IMG/VR virus record: IMGVR_UViG_3300032240_001991
Location: 1-33,127 of that record
Origin: a virus
Direction: 5' to 3' (one strand)
Length of the DNA: 33,127 bases
Part shown: in pieces, positions 21,366-29,379 of the stretch
How positions within the stretch are numbered: position 1 is the first letter of the stretch
Layout: each line of letters starts with the position of its first letter
Translations under genes and position numbers: made by a program
The notes under the pieces: generated by a model
Seen by the model: the letters and a program-made list of their open reading frames with translations, nothing else
Told to the model about the DNA's origin: nothing
The model's database searches: none

Positions 21366-21964
21366 TTGAACATATAAACATTCGATTAAAAAATATTTTA
21401 AAAAAATACGGCGAAACACTTGGTGATACAACAACACTATCAATTCCTGTAACTGGAATCAATATACATGGGCAGCCTGTTACGGGTCTGTCATTAGTAC
21501 TAACAAAAGATGATGAGGATGATTTAGAATATTCAGGGGCCGGGTTAAATATATCGTACGACACTAATCTGCCTGAAAATGAAGCATTAGAACTTGTTCA
21601 AGCCATATACGAAGACGGCGCACTCCCTGCAGAAATAAAAAGATTTTTGATTATTTGCGGATTTAGTAAAAGGTCTATAGACTCATGCTTTACGAGTGAA
21701 TCTGGAATGCAAGACATTGGATATGCACATTACGATGCTGAGTCTTTAGAAAAAGAAATTGCTGATTTATTAATTGCCAATAACAAAAAAACTGAAGGCA
21801 TAGACATTTTTGGTGACGAGGACGATGTTGATGACACTGACGAACTTGCGCCAGACGAAACTTTAAAACTTTATAGATGTCCTACTTGCAAACGCCCTAA
21901 TTCTATAACAAGAAAAGATTTGCGGTACGGCATGAGTTGCGACGATTGCGAAACAGATATGTAA
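21365..21964 (+). CDS. Acidic protein with C-terminal zinc ribbon; start unclear, probably reached by frameshift
   Basis: The open frame runs from 21353 to the TAA at 21962-21964 but has no ATG, GTG or TTG until a TTG at 21647, deep inside the coding pattern. I give 21365 (an ATT codon at the upstream stop) as a nominal start. Reading from there: a basic amphipathic segment (NIRLKNILKKYGETLGD), strands SIPVTGINIHGQPVTGLSLVLTK, an acidic patch (KDDEDDLEYSG), helices (ENEALELVQAIYEDG), another acidic run (DEDDVDDTDEL) and a C-terminal zinc ribbon C-P-T-C ... C-D-D-C. The most economical reading is that it is the second half of a fusion made by -1 slippage at 21351-21359. No family function recognised. 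Confidence 0.55.
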   Translation: MEHINIRLKNILKKYGETLGDTTTLSIPVTGINIHGQPVTGLSLVLTKDDEDDLEYSGAGLNISYDTNLPENEALELVQAIYEDGALPAEIKRFLIICGFSKRSIDSCFTSESGMQDIGYAHYDAESLEKEIADLLIANNKKTEGIDIFGDEDDVDDTDELAPDETLKLYRCPTCKRPNSITRKDLRYGMSCDDCETDM

Positions 21965-21993
21965 ATAAATTACCAAATAGCTGCATTTCTTTG

Positions 21994-22001
21994 ATTAAAT
22001 A
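21994..22001 (+). promoter_or_regulatory. Late promoter octamer ATTAAATA for gp17
   Basis: It ends 5 nt before the gp17 ATG, the same spacing as at gp13 and the gp54-like gene, which places the predicted start on the A of the ATG. No clear Shine-Dalgarno sequence is present. Confidence 0.55.
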
Positions 22002-22006
22002 TAGGT

Positions 22007-23596
22007 ATGGCTAGTAAAAATCTTGACGGCGCCCTTGTTAAAAAGGCTCATACTAAACAACGATGGACTGAAAAAAATATTCAAGATCTGATGTTATGTC
22101 AAGATCCTGAAAACGGTCCAGAGTATTTTCTTAATAATTTCTTCTTTATTCAACATCCTACCCAAGGTAAGATACAATATAAAGCATACGAATATCAAAA
22201 AGAATTACTAGACAGCTATAATCTTCATCGTTTTAGTGTAAACATGCTAGGACGACAGATGGGTAAGACAACTACTGCGGTAGGCTTCTTACTATGGTAC
22301 GCTATGTTTATGGACAATAGCACTATTTTAATTGCCGCACACAAATATACAGGTGCACAAGAAATTATGCAACGTTTGCGATATGCATACGAAATGTGTC
22401 CTGATTTTATTCGAGCAGGTGTTACAAGTTATAATAAACAAAGTATTGAATTTGAAAACGGCAGTCGAATTGTAGCGCAAACGACTACTGAAACAACAGG
22501 ACGCGGTATGTCTGTTTCGTTATTATACTGCGACGAGTTTGCCTACGTTGAACCTAATATTGCTGTTGAATTTTGGACTTCAATTAGTCCTACGCTAGCA
22601 ACAGGTGGTAAAGCAATTATTACTTCTACTCCTAATAGCGACGAAGATCAGTTTGCTCAAATTTGGAATGAAGCTAATAAGAGATTTGACGAATACGGCA
22701 ATGAACAAACTCTAGGTCGAAACGGATTTTATCCTTATAAAGCAGTATGGAGTCAGCATCCTGATAGAGACGAAGTATGGGCTAATACAGAACGCAGTCG
22801 TGTAGGAGACGAGAGATTCCGCCGTGAGCACGAATGTGAATTCTTAGTATTTGATGAAACCTTAATTAATAGTATTAGTTTGTTAGATTTAGAAGGGCGA
22901 GATCCAATAATGAAAATGGGACAAGCTCGTTGGTACAAGAAAATTAATCCTGCAAGCACTTATATTTTTAGTCTAGACCCTAGTTTAGGCACAGGGGGAG
23001 ACTATGCTGCTATTGAAGTAATAGAAGTTCCTAGCATGGAGCAGGTAGCAGAATGGCATCATAACACCACTCCAATACAGTCACAGGTAAGAATACTAAA
23101 GGACATGATTAAGCATGTTGATGATCAGTGCACAGCAATGGGTGTAACTAGTAGCATTTACTATTCTGTAGAAAATAACTCAGTTGGTGAAAGCGCACTA
23201 GTATCTATCAACGAATTAGGTGAAGAAAGTTTTCCTGGGTTGTTTCTTAGCGAACCTATTAAAAAAGGGCACGTTAGACGTTTTCGTAGAGGATTCAACA
23301 CTACGCATTCTGCTAAAATTTCAGCATGTGCTAAATTAAAACAATTAATTGAAACAAAGCAGATTACTATTAATAGTAAAACTTTAATAAGTGAACTTAA
23401 AAGTTTCGTAGCAGCAGGAATAACATTTAAAGCTAAGTCTGGGCAGCACGACGACTTGGTATCTAGCTTATTACTATCTATACGTATGATAATGCTTTTG
23501 CAAGACTGGGATCCTTCTATATACGAAAAGATGAGAGACCATACCGGATTAGAAGAACACGACCTACCAATGCCCATTTATATTAGTACATTCTAG
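22007..23596 (+). CDS. gp17: gp17-like terminase large subunit (packaging ATPase/nuclease)
   Basis: 529 residues (T4 gp17 is 610). ATPase domain: Walker A G-R-Q-M-G-K-T-T (82-89), Walker B L-L-Y-C-D-E (172-177, with catalytic E177) and the coupling motif T-S-T-P-N (207-210 region). Nuclease domain (RNase H-like): the first Asp in F-S-L-D-P-S (D324), an acidic E in Y-S-V-E-N (about 389), and H-D-D-L (D482/D483). The enzyme cuts concatemers and drives DNA into the prohead through the portal. It lies one intergenic late promoter away from the frameshifted gene and is separated from gp16 by unrelated genes, unlike the 16-17 pair in T4. Confidence 0.95.
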   Translation: MASKNLDGALVKKAHTKQRWTEKNIQDLMLCQDPENGPEYFLNNFFFIQHPTQGKIQYKAYEYQKELLDSYNLHRFSVNMLGRQMGKTTTAVGFLLWYAMFMDNSTILIAAHKYTGAQEIMQRLRYAYEMCPDFIRAGVTSYNKQSIEFENGSRIVAQTTTETTGRGMSVSLLYCDEFAYVEPNIAVEFWTSISPTLATGGKAIITSTPNSDEDQFAQIWNEANKRFDEYGNEQTLGRNGFYPYKAVWSQHPDRDEVWANTERSRVGDERFRREHECEFLVFDETLINSISLLDLEGRDPIMKMGQARWYKKINPASTYIFSLDPSLGTGGDYAAIEVIEVPSMEQVAEWHHNTTPIQSQVRILKDMIKHVDDQCTAMGVTSSIYYSVENNSVGESALVSINELGEESFPGLFLSEPIKKGHVRRFRRGFNTTHSAKISACAKLKQLIETKQITINSKTLISELKSFVAAGITFKAKSGQHDDLVSSLLLSIRMIMLLQDWDPSIYEKMRDHTGLEEHDLPMPIYISTF

Positions 23597-23604
23597 TATA
23601 AATA
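23597..23604 (+). promoter_or_regulatory. Consensus late promoter octamer TATAAATA
   Basis: An exact match to the T4 late consensus, beginning right after the gp17 stop and ending 7 nt before the ATG at 23612. The predicted leader is only about 2 nt, with no Shine-Dalgarno sequence. Confidence 0.7.
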
Positions 23605-23611
23605 CAGTACT

Positions 23612-25306
23612 ATGGACGCTATTGAACTTATTTCTCAGGACCTTTTTGATAAAGTACGCAGTCGTTTTACCAACCTAGAAATGGGCGACGAAAACGGAAA
23701 CGTAACATCAGATCCAAGGCAAGCACGTTTCTTTGATTTTAATTTTACTATGGAAGGAACCGATCTTGGTCGGGTTAGTATTAGTATTAACGAAAGAGGT
23801 GCTCTTAAGCTTTATTACGGAAAAGGAATTTTAGAAGGACACGAACCGGGGACACAAAAAATCTGGTTTAGTTTCTTAAAAGAAATGCGCATGTTTGCCA
23901 AACGCAGACTATTAAGATTTGATACTAGAGATATTACTAAATCAAACTTAAACAAAGAAGATTTTCAATTTTTAGCGTCAACCGGAAGTAAGGAAGATAA
24001 TATGTCAGAAAGCAAAATGTTTGGTAGTAGTAAAACTAGTCACCGCATATTAGAAAAAACACGTTTAATTATTCGCCATAGCAGTCCTGTAGAAGAAGGA
24101 CAACGTCATCGTAATATACATGCAATTTATGTAGAAAATGCTGACGGAGAACGTTTTAAATATCCGTTTATACATTTAACAGGTGCAAAAGCCATGCAGC
24201 GTCATGTGGCTAATGGCGGTAGACCTCACGATGTACACGGCCTAGCTATTGTTAAAATGAGCGAAGAAATTGCTCAACTTTCTGCTTTCAAGAGACATGT
24301 TGGTCACAATCATGATACTATGCAAAATGAAGCTAACGAAATTATGGAACGTGCATGTTCTAAACTTGAAAGCTTAAAACATATGATGGAAAGAGTCTGC
24401 GGACAACGTGGATACGAAGAATGGAAAGGTGCTAACGATACCTTTGAAAACAATGATGTAGTAATGGACGAAGCCACGTTAGAAAGTTACAAAGATAAAT
24501 TTACAGTTAGAAATTTTAAAGAAGATCTAGCACAATACTTCCCGCTAATACATAAAATTATGCAGGAAACAAGTGAAGTAGACCTCGAAGAATACGTAGG
24601 TGAAACTAAAGAAGAAACCTGCAATGAATGTGGAATGCTTGAAAGCAGTTGCGAATGCGACCACGAAGAAAAAGATGTTAAAGAATTTGCAGAATTTGAA
24701 AGTTGGGTCAGTAAAATAATAGAAAATCGTTTACCCGACGACGTACTTGATAAACTCAAAGACCTACTAAGTCAAGACACAAAAGCTGGATTAGATGGAA
24801 CAAATGCTGTTCAATCTTTAAAAGGCATTGGTATTGACGACAGTGAACTTGAAGACATGATCGATAAAGCCGGGCCAGAAGGCGACCTTAAAACCATCGT
24901 TAACATCTGGTTGAATAATAAAGGTGATAAAGAATCAATTAAGTATCTAGGTCTACAATCAACACAAAGTGCTCCTGCACCAACACCGCCTCCGCAGGAA
25001 CAACCTCCTGCAGGTGCTGAGCCGGGAACAAATCCTCCGTCTCCAGTTGAAGAAAAAGAAGATACCGAGGAAAATAAAAATCCTAGCTTAAAAGATATTG
25101 CAGAAATGGTAAAAAGTTTTTATGATAGAGAAACTGGTAAATTCCCACTAGGAGAAACTGGCGTTGTAACTAAAATTAGAAAAGAGCTAGGCGAATGGGC
25201 TGGAGACTTAGCAGAAAAATTAGTAAACAAGCTATCCAAAAAAGATGAACCATTGCATACCGAATCAATCGAAAGACTCAAATTTTTATCTGGTTTGAAA
25301 AAATAA
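23612..25306 (+). CDS. Large unknown protein conserved in marine T4-like phages
   Basis: 564 residues. I recall related proteins in marine T4-likes but no known function. The N-terminal ~320 residues are a mixed alpha/beta region (RSRFTNLEMGDENGNVT, RVSISINERGALKLYYG, FAKRRLLRFDTRDI, KTRLIIRHSSPVEEGQRHRNIHAIYVENADGERFKYPF), followed by helices and a short Cys cluster C-N-E-C-G-M-L-E-S-S-C-E-C (about 337-349), an acidic helical stretch, a Pro/Gln/Glu-rich linker and a final helical tail (LKDIAEMVKSFYD ... ERLKFLSGLKK). It occupies the position of gp20 (portal) in T4 but shows no portal motifs, so I do not call it portal. A consensus late promoter points to a virion or assembly protein. A terminator follows. 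Confidence 0.62.
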   Translation: MDAIELISQDLFDKVRSRFTNLEMGDENGNVTSDPRQARFFDFNFTMEGTDLGRVSISINERGALKLYYGKGILEGHEPGTQKIWFSFLKEMRMFAKRRLLRFDTRDITKSNLNKEDFQFLASTGSKEDNMSESKMFGSSKTSHRILEKTRLIIRHSSPVEEGQRHRNIHAIYVENADGERFKYPFIHLTGAKAMQRHVANGGRPHDVHGLAIVKMSEEIAQLSAFKRHVGHNHDTMQNEANEIMERACSKLESLKHMMERVCGQRGYEEWKGANDTFENNDVVMDEATLESYKDKFTVRNFKEDLAQYFPLIHKIMQETSEVDLEEYVGETKEETCNECGMLESSCECDHEEKDVKEFAEFESWVSKIIENRLPDDVLDKLKDLLSQDTKAGLDGTNAVQSLKGIGIDDSELEDMIDKAGPEGDLKTIVNIWLNNKGDKESIKYLGLQSTQSAPAPTPPPQEQPPAGAEPGTNPPSPVEEKEDTEENKNPSLKDIAEMVKSFYDRETGKFPLGETGVVTKIRKELGEWAGDLAEKLVNKLSKKDEPLHTESIERLKFLSGLKK

Positions 25307-25325
25307 TTTAAAAAGGTCTTGCAAA

Positions 25326-25333
25326 TATAAATA
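25326..25333 (+). promoter_or_regulatory. Consensus late promoter octamer TATAAATA overlapping a terminator
   Basis: An exact T4 late consensus. The predicted start near 25339 falls inside the 5' arm of the terminator hairpin that begins at 25333, so transcripts from this promoter would lack part of the stem and could read into gp32. Confidence 0.55.
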
Positions 25334-25370
25334 AAAGTGCGTATAGTAACTCATACGCACTTTTTCTTTT
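25333..25370 (+). terminator. Intrinsic terminator upstream of gp32
   Basis: AAAAGTGCGTAT (25333-25344) pairs perfectly over 12 bp with ATACGCACTTTT (25353-25364) around an 8-nt loop, followed by a T-rich tail. It would stop transcription coming from the 23612-25306 gene. Confidence 0.85.
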
Positions 25371-25426
25371 TAGTCAGTTGGCTAAGAAGAAGTGGCAAAC
25401 TAAAGGCAACATTAAGGAGAAATATT

Positions 25427-26416
25427 ATGGCAACTTTAGCAGAAATTCGAGCAAAACTTCAGGCTTCTAGTCAGCAAGGCGCTGGCAACTCAACTGGCGG
25501 TGATAACGCAATTTATCCTCACTGGAATATTCCAGAAAACAGCACCGCCACTGTACGATTCCTTCCAGACGGCGATCCAAATAACACTTTCTTTTGGGTT
25601 GAACGTGCAATGATCAAATTGCCCTTCGCTGGTGTTAAGGGTGAGACATCTAGCAAGCCAGTAACTGTGCAGGTTCCTTGCATGGAAATGTGGGGTGAAA
25701 CTTGTCCAGTCCTTACAGAGGTACGTCCTTGGTTTAAGGATAAGAGCCTTGAAGATATGGGACGCAAGTATTGGAAGAAGAAGAGTTATTTGTTCCAAGG
25801 GTTTGTTGTTGAAAGCAAACTTCAGGAAGATGGTAAGGTTCCGGAAAATCCGGTTCGTCGATTTATTATTGGTAGTCAGATCTTCAACATTATCAAGAGT
25901 GCAATTATGGATCCAGAAATGGAAGAATTGCCAACTGATTATGTTCGCGGCGTTGATTTTAAGATCTCTAAGACGGCCAAAGGGCAGTATGCCGATTACA
26001 GCACTTCTAATTGGGCGCGGCGTGAACGTGCATTGAGTGATAGCGAACAGGCTGCTATTAAGCAGCATGGTTTGTTTACTCTCAAGGACTTCCTACCTAA
26101 GAAGCCAACTGAAGTTGAGCTTAAGGTCATTAAGGAGATGTTTGAAGCATCTGTTGATGGAGAAGCATTTGACATGGAACGCTGGGGTCAGTATTACAAG
26201 CCGTCCGGCTATGGTAATAGTGTAAACTTTGCTAGCGATGCACAACCTGTTAAGGCTACCGCAGCTAAGGCAGTGTCTGAAGACGAGGATCCTCCTTTTG
26301 AGGCGGATACCAAACCAACTGCAACCGCTGCTCCGTCACCAGCTCCAGTTGCTGATGGCGCAAGCTCACGTGCTCAGGATATCTTGGCAGCAATTCGCAA
26401 TCGTAAACAACAGTAA
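25427..26416 (+). CDS. gp32: gp32-like single-stranded DNA-binding protein
   Basis: 329 residues from M-A-T-L-A-E-I-R, preceded by AAGGAG at 25414-25419. A longer frame from 25337 would translate the terminator and is rejected. gp32 hallmarks: an N-terminal cooperativity region (LAEIRAKLQ), Y-P-H-W-N-I-P-E-N, T-V-R-F-L-P-D-G-D, a zinc-site region with C85 and C93 (V-P-C-M-E-M-W-G-E-T-C-P-V), K-K-K-S-Y-L-F-Q-G-F-V-V and an acidic C-terminal part (SEDEDPPFEAD) used for protein contacts. It coats ssDNA and coordinates replication and recombination. uvsX follows by 14 nt, so ssDNA coating and strand exchange are co-expressed. Confidence 0.93.
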   Translation: MATLAEIRAKLQASSQQGAGNSTGGDNAIYPHWNIPENSTATVRFLPDGDPNNTFFWVERAMIKLPFAGVKGETSSKPVTVQVPCMEMWGETCPVLTEVRPWFKDKSLEDMGRKYWKKKSYLFQGFVVESKLQEDGKVPENPVRRFIIGSQIFNIIKSAIMDPEMEELPTDYVRGVDFKISKTAKGQYADYSTSNWARRERALSDSEQAAIKQHGLFTLKDFLPKKPTEVELKVIKEMFEASVDGEAFDMERWGQYYKPSGYGNSVNFASDAQPVKATAAKAVSEDEDPPFEADTKPTATAAPSPAPVADGASSRAQDILAAIRNRKQQ

Positions 26417-26430
26417 TTTAGGAGAAGTCA

Positions 26431-27489
26431 ATGGCAAAAACATTTGATATCTCTAAATTTCGAAAGAGTATTACGAAGTCTATTGACGGCCTTGGGATTG
26501 GATTTAACGATCCCACAGACTGGGTTTCAACTGGTAATTACGCTTTAAACTATCTAATCTCAGGGGACTTCTTTCGAGGAGTCCCTTTGGGTAAGGTAAC
26601 TGTATTTGCAGGTGAATCAGGTGCCGGCAAGAGTTATATCTGTGCTGGCAATATTGTAAGGCATGCTCAGGAACAAGGTATTTTTGTTATCTTAGTTGAT
26701 ACAGAAAATGCGTTGGATGAAGCATGGTTGCATGCACTTGGCGTAGATACATCAGAAGAAAAACTACTTAAACTTAATATGGCAATGATTGACGATGTAG
26801 CTAAAACTATCTCGGAATTCATGAAAGAATATAAGAGCATGCCTGCGGAAGATCGTCCTAAGGTTATGTTTGTTATTGACAGTTTAGGTATGTTGTTGAC
26901 ACCAACTGACGTAAATCAGTTTGAAGCAGGAGAAATGAAGGGAGACATGGGCCGTAAGCCTAAGGCCTTAACATCTCTTGTTCGTAATTGTGTAAATATG
27001 TTTGGTTCGTATAATGTAGGTATGGTATGCACCAATCATACTTATGCTAGCCAAGACATGTTTGACCCAGATGATAAGATTTCCGGTGGGCAAGGGTTTA
27101 TCTATGCATCTAGTATTGTAGTTGCTATGAAAAAACTTAAGCTCAAAGAAGATGAAGATGGAAACAAGGTCAGTGATGTATTAGGTATTCGCAGTGCCTG
27201 TAAGATTATGAAGACTAGGTATGCTAAGCCTTTTGAAACTGTGCAGGTTAAGATTCCATATTCAACCGGAATGAGTCCTACGTCCGGTCTAGTTGACATG
27301 TTTGAGAAAATGAATGTATTATCCAAGGTAGGCAACAAGTTAGCCTATACAGATAAAGAAACAGGTGAAATTATTGCTGAGTTCCGTAAAAACTGGACTG
27401 AAGATAAGTTAACGCTTATCATGAAACAGTGGGATGAAAGCAGTGTAAATCCTGTAGTAGATTCTGAAAATTCAACTGAGGAAGAATAA
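26431..27489 (+). CDS. uvsX: UvsX recombinase (RecA family)
   Basis: 352 residues (T4 UvsX is 391). Walker A is G-E-S-G-A-G-K-S (61-68), Walker B V-M-F-V-I-D-S (145-151), and the region around L-V-D-T-E-N-A-L-D carries the catalytic Glu. Loop-1/loop-2-like DNA-binding segments follow (AGEMKGDMGRKPKALTS and DKISGGQGFIYASS). The acidic tail ends in EEE. It forms filaments on gp32-coated ssDNA and drives strand exchange for recombination-dependent replication. AGGAG lies before its ATG. The stop overlaps the next ATG (TAATG), starting a chain of near-zero junctions that runs to the window end. Confidence 0.94.
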   Translation: MAKTFDISKFRKSITKSIDGLGIGFNDPTDWVSTGNYALNYLISGDFFRGVPLGKVTVFAGESGAGKSYICAGNIVRHAQEQGIFVILVDTENALDEAWLHALGVDTSEEKLLKLNMAMIDDVAKTISEFMKEYKSMPAEDRPKVMFVIDSLGMLLTPTDVNQFEAGEMKGDMGRKPKALTSLVRNCVNMFGSYNVGMVCTNHTYASQDMFDPDDKISGGQGFIYASSIVVAMKKLKLKEDEDGNKVSDVLGIRSACKIMKTRYAKPFETVQVKIPYSTGMSPTSGLVDMFEKMNVLSKVGNKLAYTDKETGEIIAEFRKNWTEDKLTLIMKQWDESSVNPVVDSENSTEEE

Positions 27490-27731
27490 TGGACGAGAGT
27501 TTAATTGTTGAAATTTGGGATACCTTTAAGCAATATATTCCTGAAAAGAACCGTAACAACGCTGCTGAACAGTATGTTGACTGGCTTCTAGGTAAGGAGT
27601 TTACGTCGGAAGACCTTGAAGGTTACTTAGGATATGATCCTCATCTAGACGATGCTATTTCTGCCATTCTTGAAGGCGGGGAGTATGAAGAGGACGAGGA
27701 ATACGATCAGGAAGATGGCGAGGACTATTAA
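27489..27731 (+). CDS. Small acidic protein between uvsX and uvsY
   Basis: 80 residues, with an N-terminal helical domain (MDESLIVEIWDTFKQYIPEKNRNNAAEQYVDWLLG), a G-Y-D-P-H-L-D-D motif and a C-terminal tail made almost entirely of Asp, Glu and Tyr. I recall close relatives beside uvsX in cyanophage-type genomes. The acidic tail could mimic DNA or bind a basic partner such as UvsY or gp32, but that is inference. It overlaps uvsX by one base and uvsY by one base, so synthesis is coupled. Confidence 0.7.
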   Translation: MDESLIVEIWDTFKQYIPEKNRNNAAEQYVDWLLGKEFTSEDLEGYLGYDPHLDDAISAILEGGEYEEDEEYDQEDGEDY

Positions 27732-28189
27732 TGTCTTTGTGGTATTCCAAGGTGAGCAAGGATATTGCTCACCTTCCTGATTGTATTGAACATTTCTACA
27801 AAGAGATAGAAATTGCCAGACGAGAAGTCAGAATACACGGCAACGTTGAAAAAGCAGCTTCTTCACTACCAGGTATTGTTGAGCAAAGATTTAATCAGCT
27901 TCAAGAAATTGAAGCTATTTTAGAATATCTTAACATTGAATTAAGACGAGTAAGAAGTAAAACCTTTAAAAAGTTTTTAGAGAATTATCAAAGAGCCCTT
28001 AGTTCTCGAGATGTTGAAAAATATGTAGACGGTGAGGCTGATGTAGTTGATATGGAAAAAATTATCAACGAATTTGCTCTTTTGAGAAATCAATGGTTGG
28101 GTATCATTAAGGCCATCGATCAGAAGCAATGGCAAATTACTAATATTGTTAAATTAAGAGCCGCTGGCCTAGAGGATGTAACAGTATAA
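27731..28189 (+). CDS. uvsY: UvsY-like recombination mediator
   Basis: 152 residues (T4 UvsY is 137). It is almost entirely helical and charged: E-H-F-Y-K-E-I-E-I-A-R-R-E-V-R near the start, E-Y-L-N-I-E-L-R-R-V-R-S-K-T-F-K-K-F in the middle, and a C-terminal W-L-G-I-I-K-A-I-D-Q-K-Q-W-Q-I-T-N-I-V-K-L-R-A-A-G segment that parallels the T4 UvsY ending (WGILLD...IKSRGFAIKHIQDMRAFEAG). UvsY hexamers load UvsX onto gp32-coated ssDNA. The position between uvsX and uvsW supports the call. Primary sequence similarity is weak, so this rests on pattern and context. Confidence 0.72.
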   Translation: MSLWYSKVSKDIAHLPDCIEHFYKEIEIARREVRIHGNVEKAASSLPGIVEQRFNQLQEIEAILEYLNIELRRVRSKTFKKFLENYQRALSSRDVEKYVDGEADVVDMEKIINEFALLRNQWLGIIKAIDQKQWQITNIVKLRAAGLEDVTV

Positions 28190-29379
28190 TGCACATTGAA
28201 GACTTAATTGAACGTCTAGCAGGATCAGGTAATTTTATATTTACTACTCCAATTCCGTTGTCGTCGTTTGATGATAAAATCATTCACAGCTTTTCTCATC
28301 AAATTATGACGGGTAATGCCTTTACTAAAAAGCAAAGAGAACTTGCTTTAAAATTAGTAAACAAATATAAAAAATCTTTAAAACAAGAACTATCAATAGA
28401 TATTGAAAGTATCTTAAAAGCACCTTCTTTCAGAATGCCTGAAAGGACTATTTCAAGTGCAAAACAAATTTCAATTAACCTTGATTCGCAGGGAATTAAA
28501 ACAATCTTTGTAAAATTTCCTTATGATAATGCGTTAGTTGAAATGATAAAAGATTTCAGAAAGCGGTCAATTAACATTGAACGAAGTTTAATTGCATGGA
28601 ATTCTGAACAGAGAGTTTGGGAATTTGGATTGAGCGAAGGGAATATCTTATTCCTCTCGTCTTTTTTAGATCACGGATTTGTTGCCGATGAACAATTTAT
28701 TGAATTCTTAAATGAAATTAAAATCATTGTAGGTAACATTGAAGGATACGTTCCGATGTTAGTTCGTACAGGAGATCAATTTACTTTTGTAAATCTGCCA
28801 TCAAATGTACATAACGAGACGTATTCTAATCTAACAGAAGCACTACTAAGTGCACGGCGACGAGGAGTATCGTGCTGGGATGACCAAGTTAATTCAGTAT
28901 TGAAATCCCAATATAAAGAATCAGTTATTAACTTCTTTGAAAATAAATCAGAAGAACAGCGTAATAATTCTCTTGCTGATTTTCAAGAAATAATCAAGTA
29001 TTCAAAAAACGTTTTGTTTGTTATACCTGGAGGGCATGAACTTAAGATACTTCGGCCAGTTCACCAACTTTTAAAAACTATTCAAAATGACTTTGATAAT
29101 ATTTCAGTTTTGTTTAGACTTGACAGTGGTTTAGGAACCGTGTTTAATGACTATGTTAAAGAGAATTCACTTAATCAGCCGTTGACTAATGATACAAAAT
29201 ATATCTTTGTTAGTGGTAAGTTACCTAAAACTATTGTAGAGTCAAACAAATACTTTGATCTTGTATTTCAGTTTGGGTTAAATTCTGCGCATTACGGTCT
29301 AAAGAAATTTGTAAAATTACATCAAAACGTAATTGTTATAGATTCTGTAGGAGAAACACAGGAGTTTAAATTTGGCTAA
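28189..29379 (+). CDS. Unknown protein with HARP-like region, upstream of uvsW
   Basis: 396 residues, no confident family. After an N-terminal region with F-T-K-K-Q-R-E-L-A-L-K-L-V-N-K-Y, residues ~105-160 (TIFVKFPYDNALVEMIKDF, then IAWNSEQRVWEFGLSEGNILFLSSFL) show the spacing of HARP/UvsW-type N-terminal domains: a strand, a Tyr-Asp, an acidic helix, then R-x-W-x-F. The C-terminal half (NVLFVIPGGHELKILRPVHQLLKTI, NISVLFRLDSGLGTVFNDYV, TKYIFVSGKLPKTI) looks like a Rossmann or helicase-like alpha/beta domain without a Walker A motif. It overlaps UvsY (TAATG) and uvsW. It may be an inactive or partner relative of UvsW; this is inference. Confidence 0.6.
   Translation: MHIEDLIERLAGSGNFIFTTPIPLSSFDDKIIHSFSHQIMTGNAFTKKQRELALKLVNKYKKSLKQELSIDIESILKAPSFRMPERTISSAKQISINLDSQGIKTIFVKFPYDNALVEMIKDFRKRSINIERSLIAWNSEQRVWEFGLSEGNILFLSSFLDHGFVADEQFIEFLNEIKIIVGNIEGYVPMLVRTGDQFTFVNLPSNVHNETYSNLTEALLSARRRGVSCWDDQVNSVLKSQYKESVINFFENKSEEQRNNSLADFQEIIKYSKNVLFVIPGGHELKILRPVHQLLKTIQNDFDNISVLFRLDSGLGTVFNDYVKENSLNQPLTNDTKYIFVSGKLPKTIVESNKYFDLVFQFGLNSAHYGLKKFVKLHQNVIVIDSVGETQEFKFG

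Noticed and set aside
23612-25306. Portal protein gp20
   Set aside because: Size and position suggested it, but no portal features are visible, and a Cys cluster and Pro-rich linker argue against it.
25337-25426. N-terminal extension of gp32
   Set aside because: It would translate the terminator hairpin, and gp32 begins at M-A-T-L with AAGGAG in place.
25371-25426. T4-style gp32 autoregulatory pseudoknot in the gp32 leader
   Set aside because: Short complementary segments exist but no convincing pseudoknot could be paired by eye; a folding program would be needed.
25490-26068. A 192-residue antisense open frame over gp32
   Set aside because: It lies wholly within the well-supported gp32 gene and has no recognisable motif or promoter.
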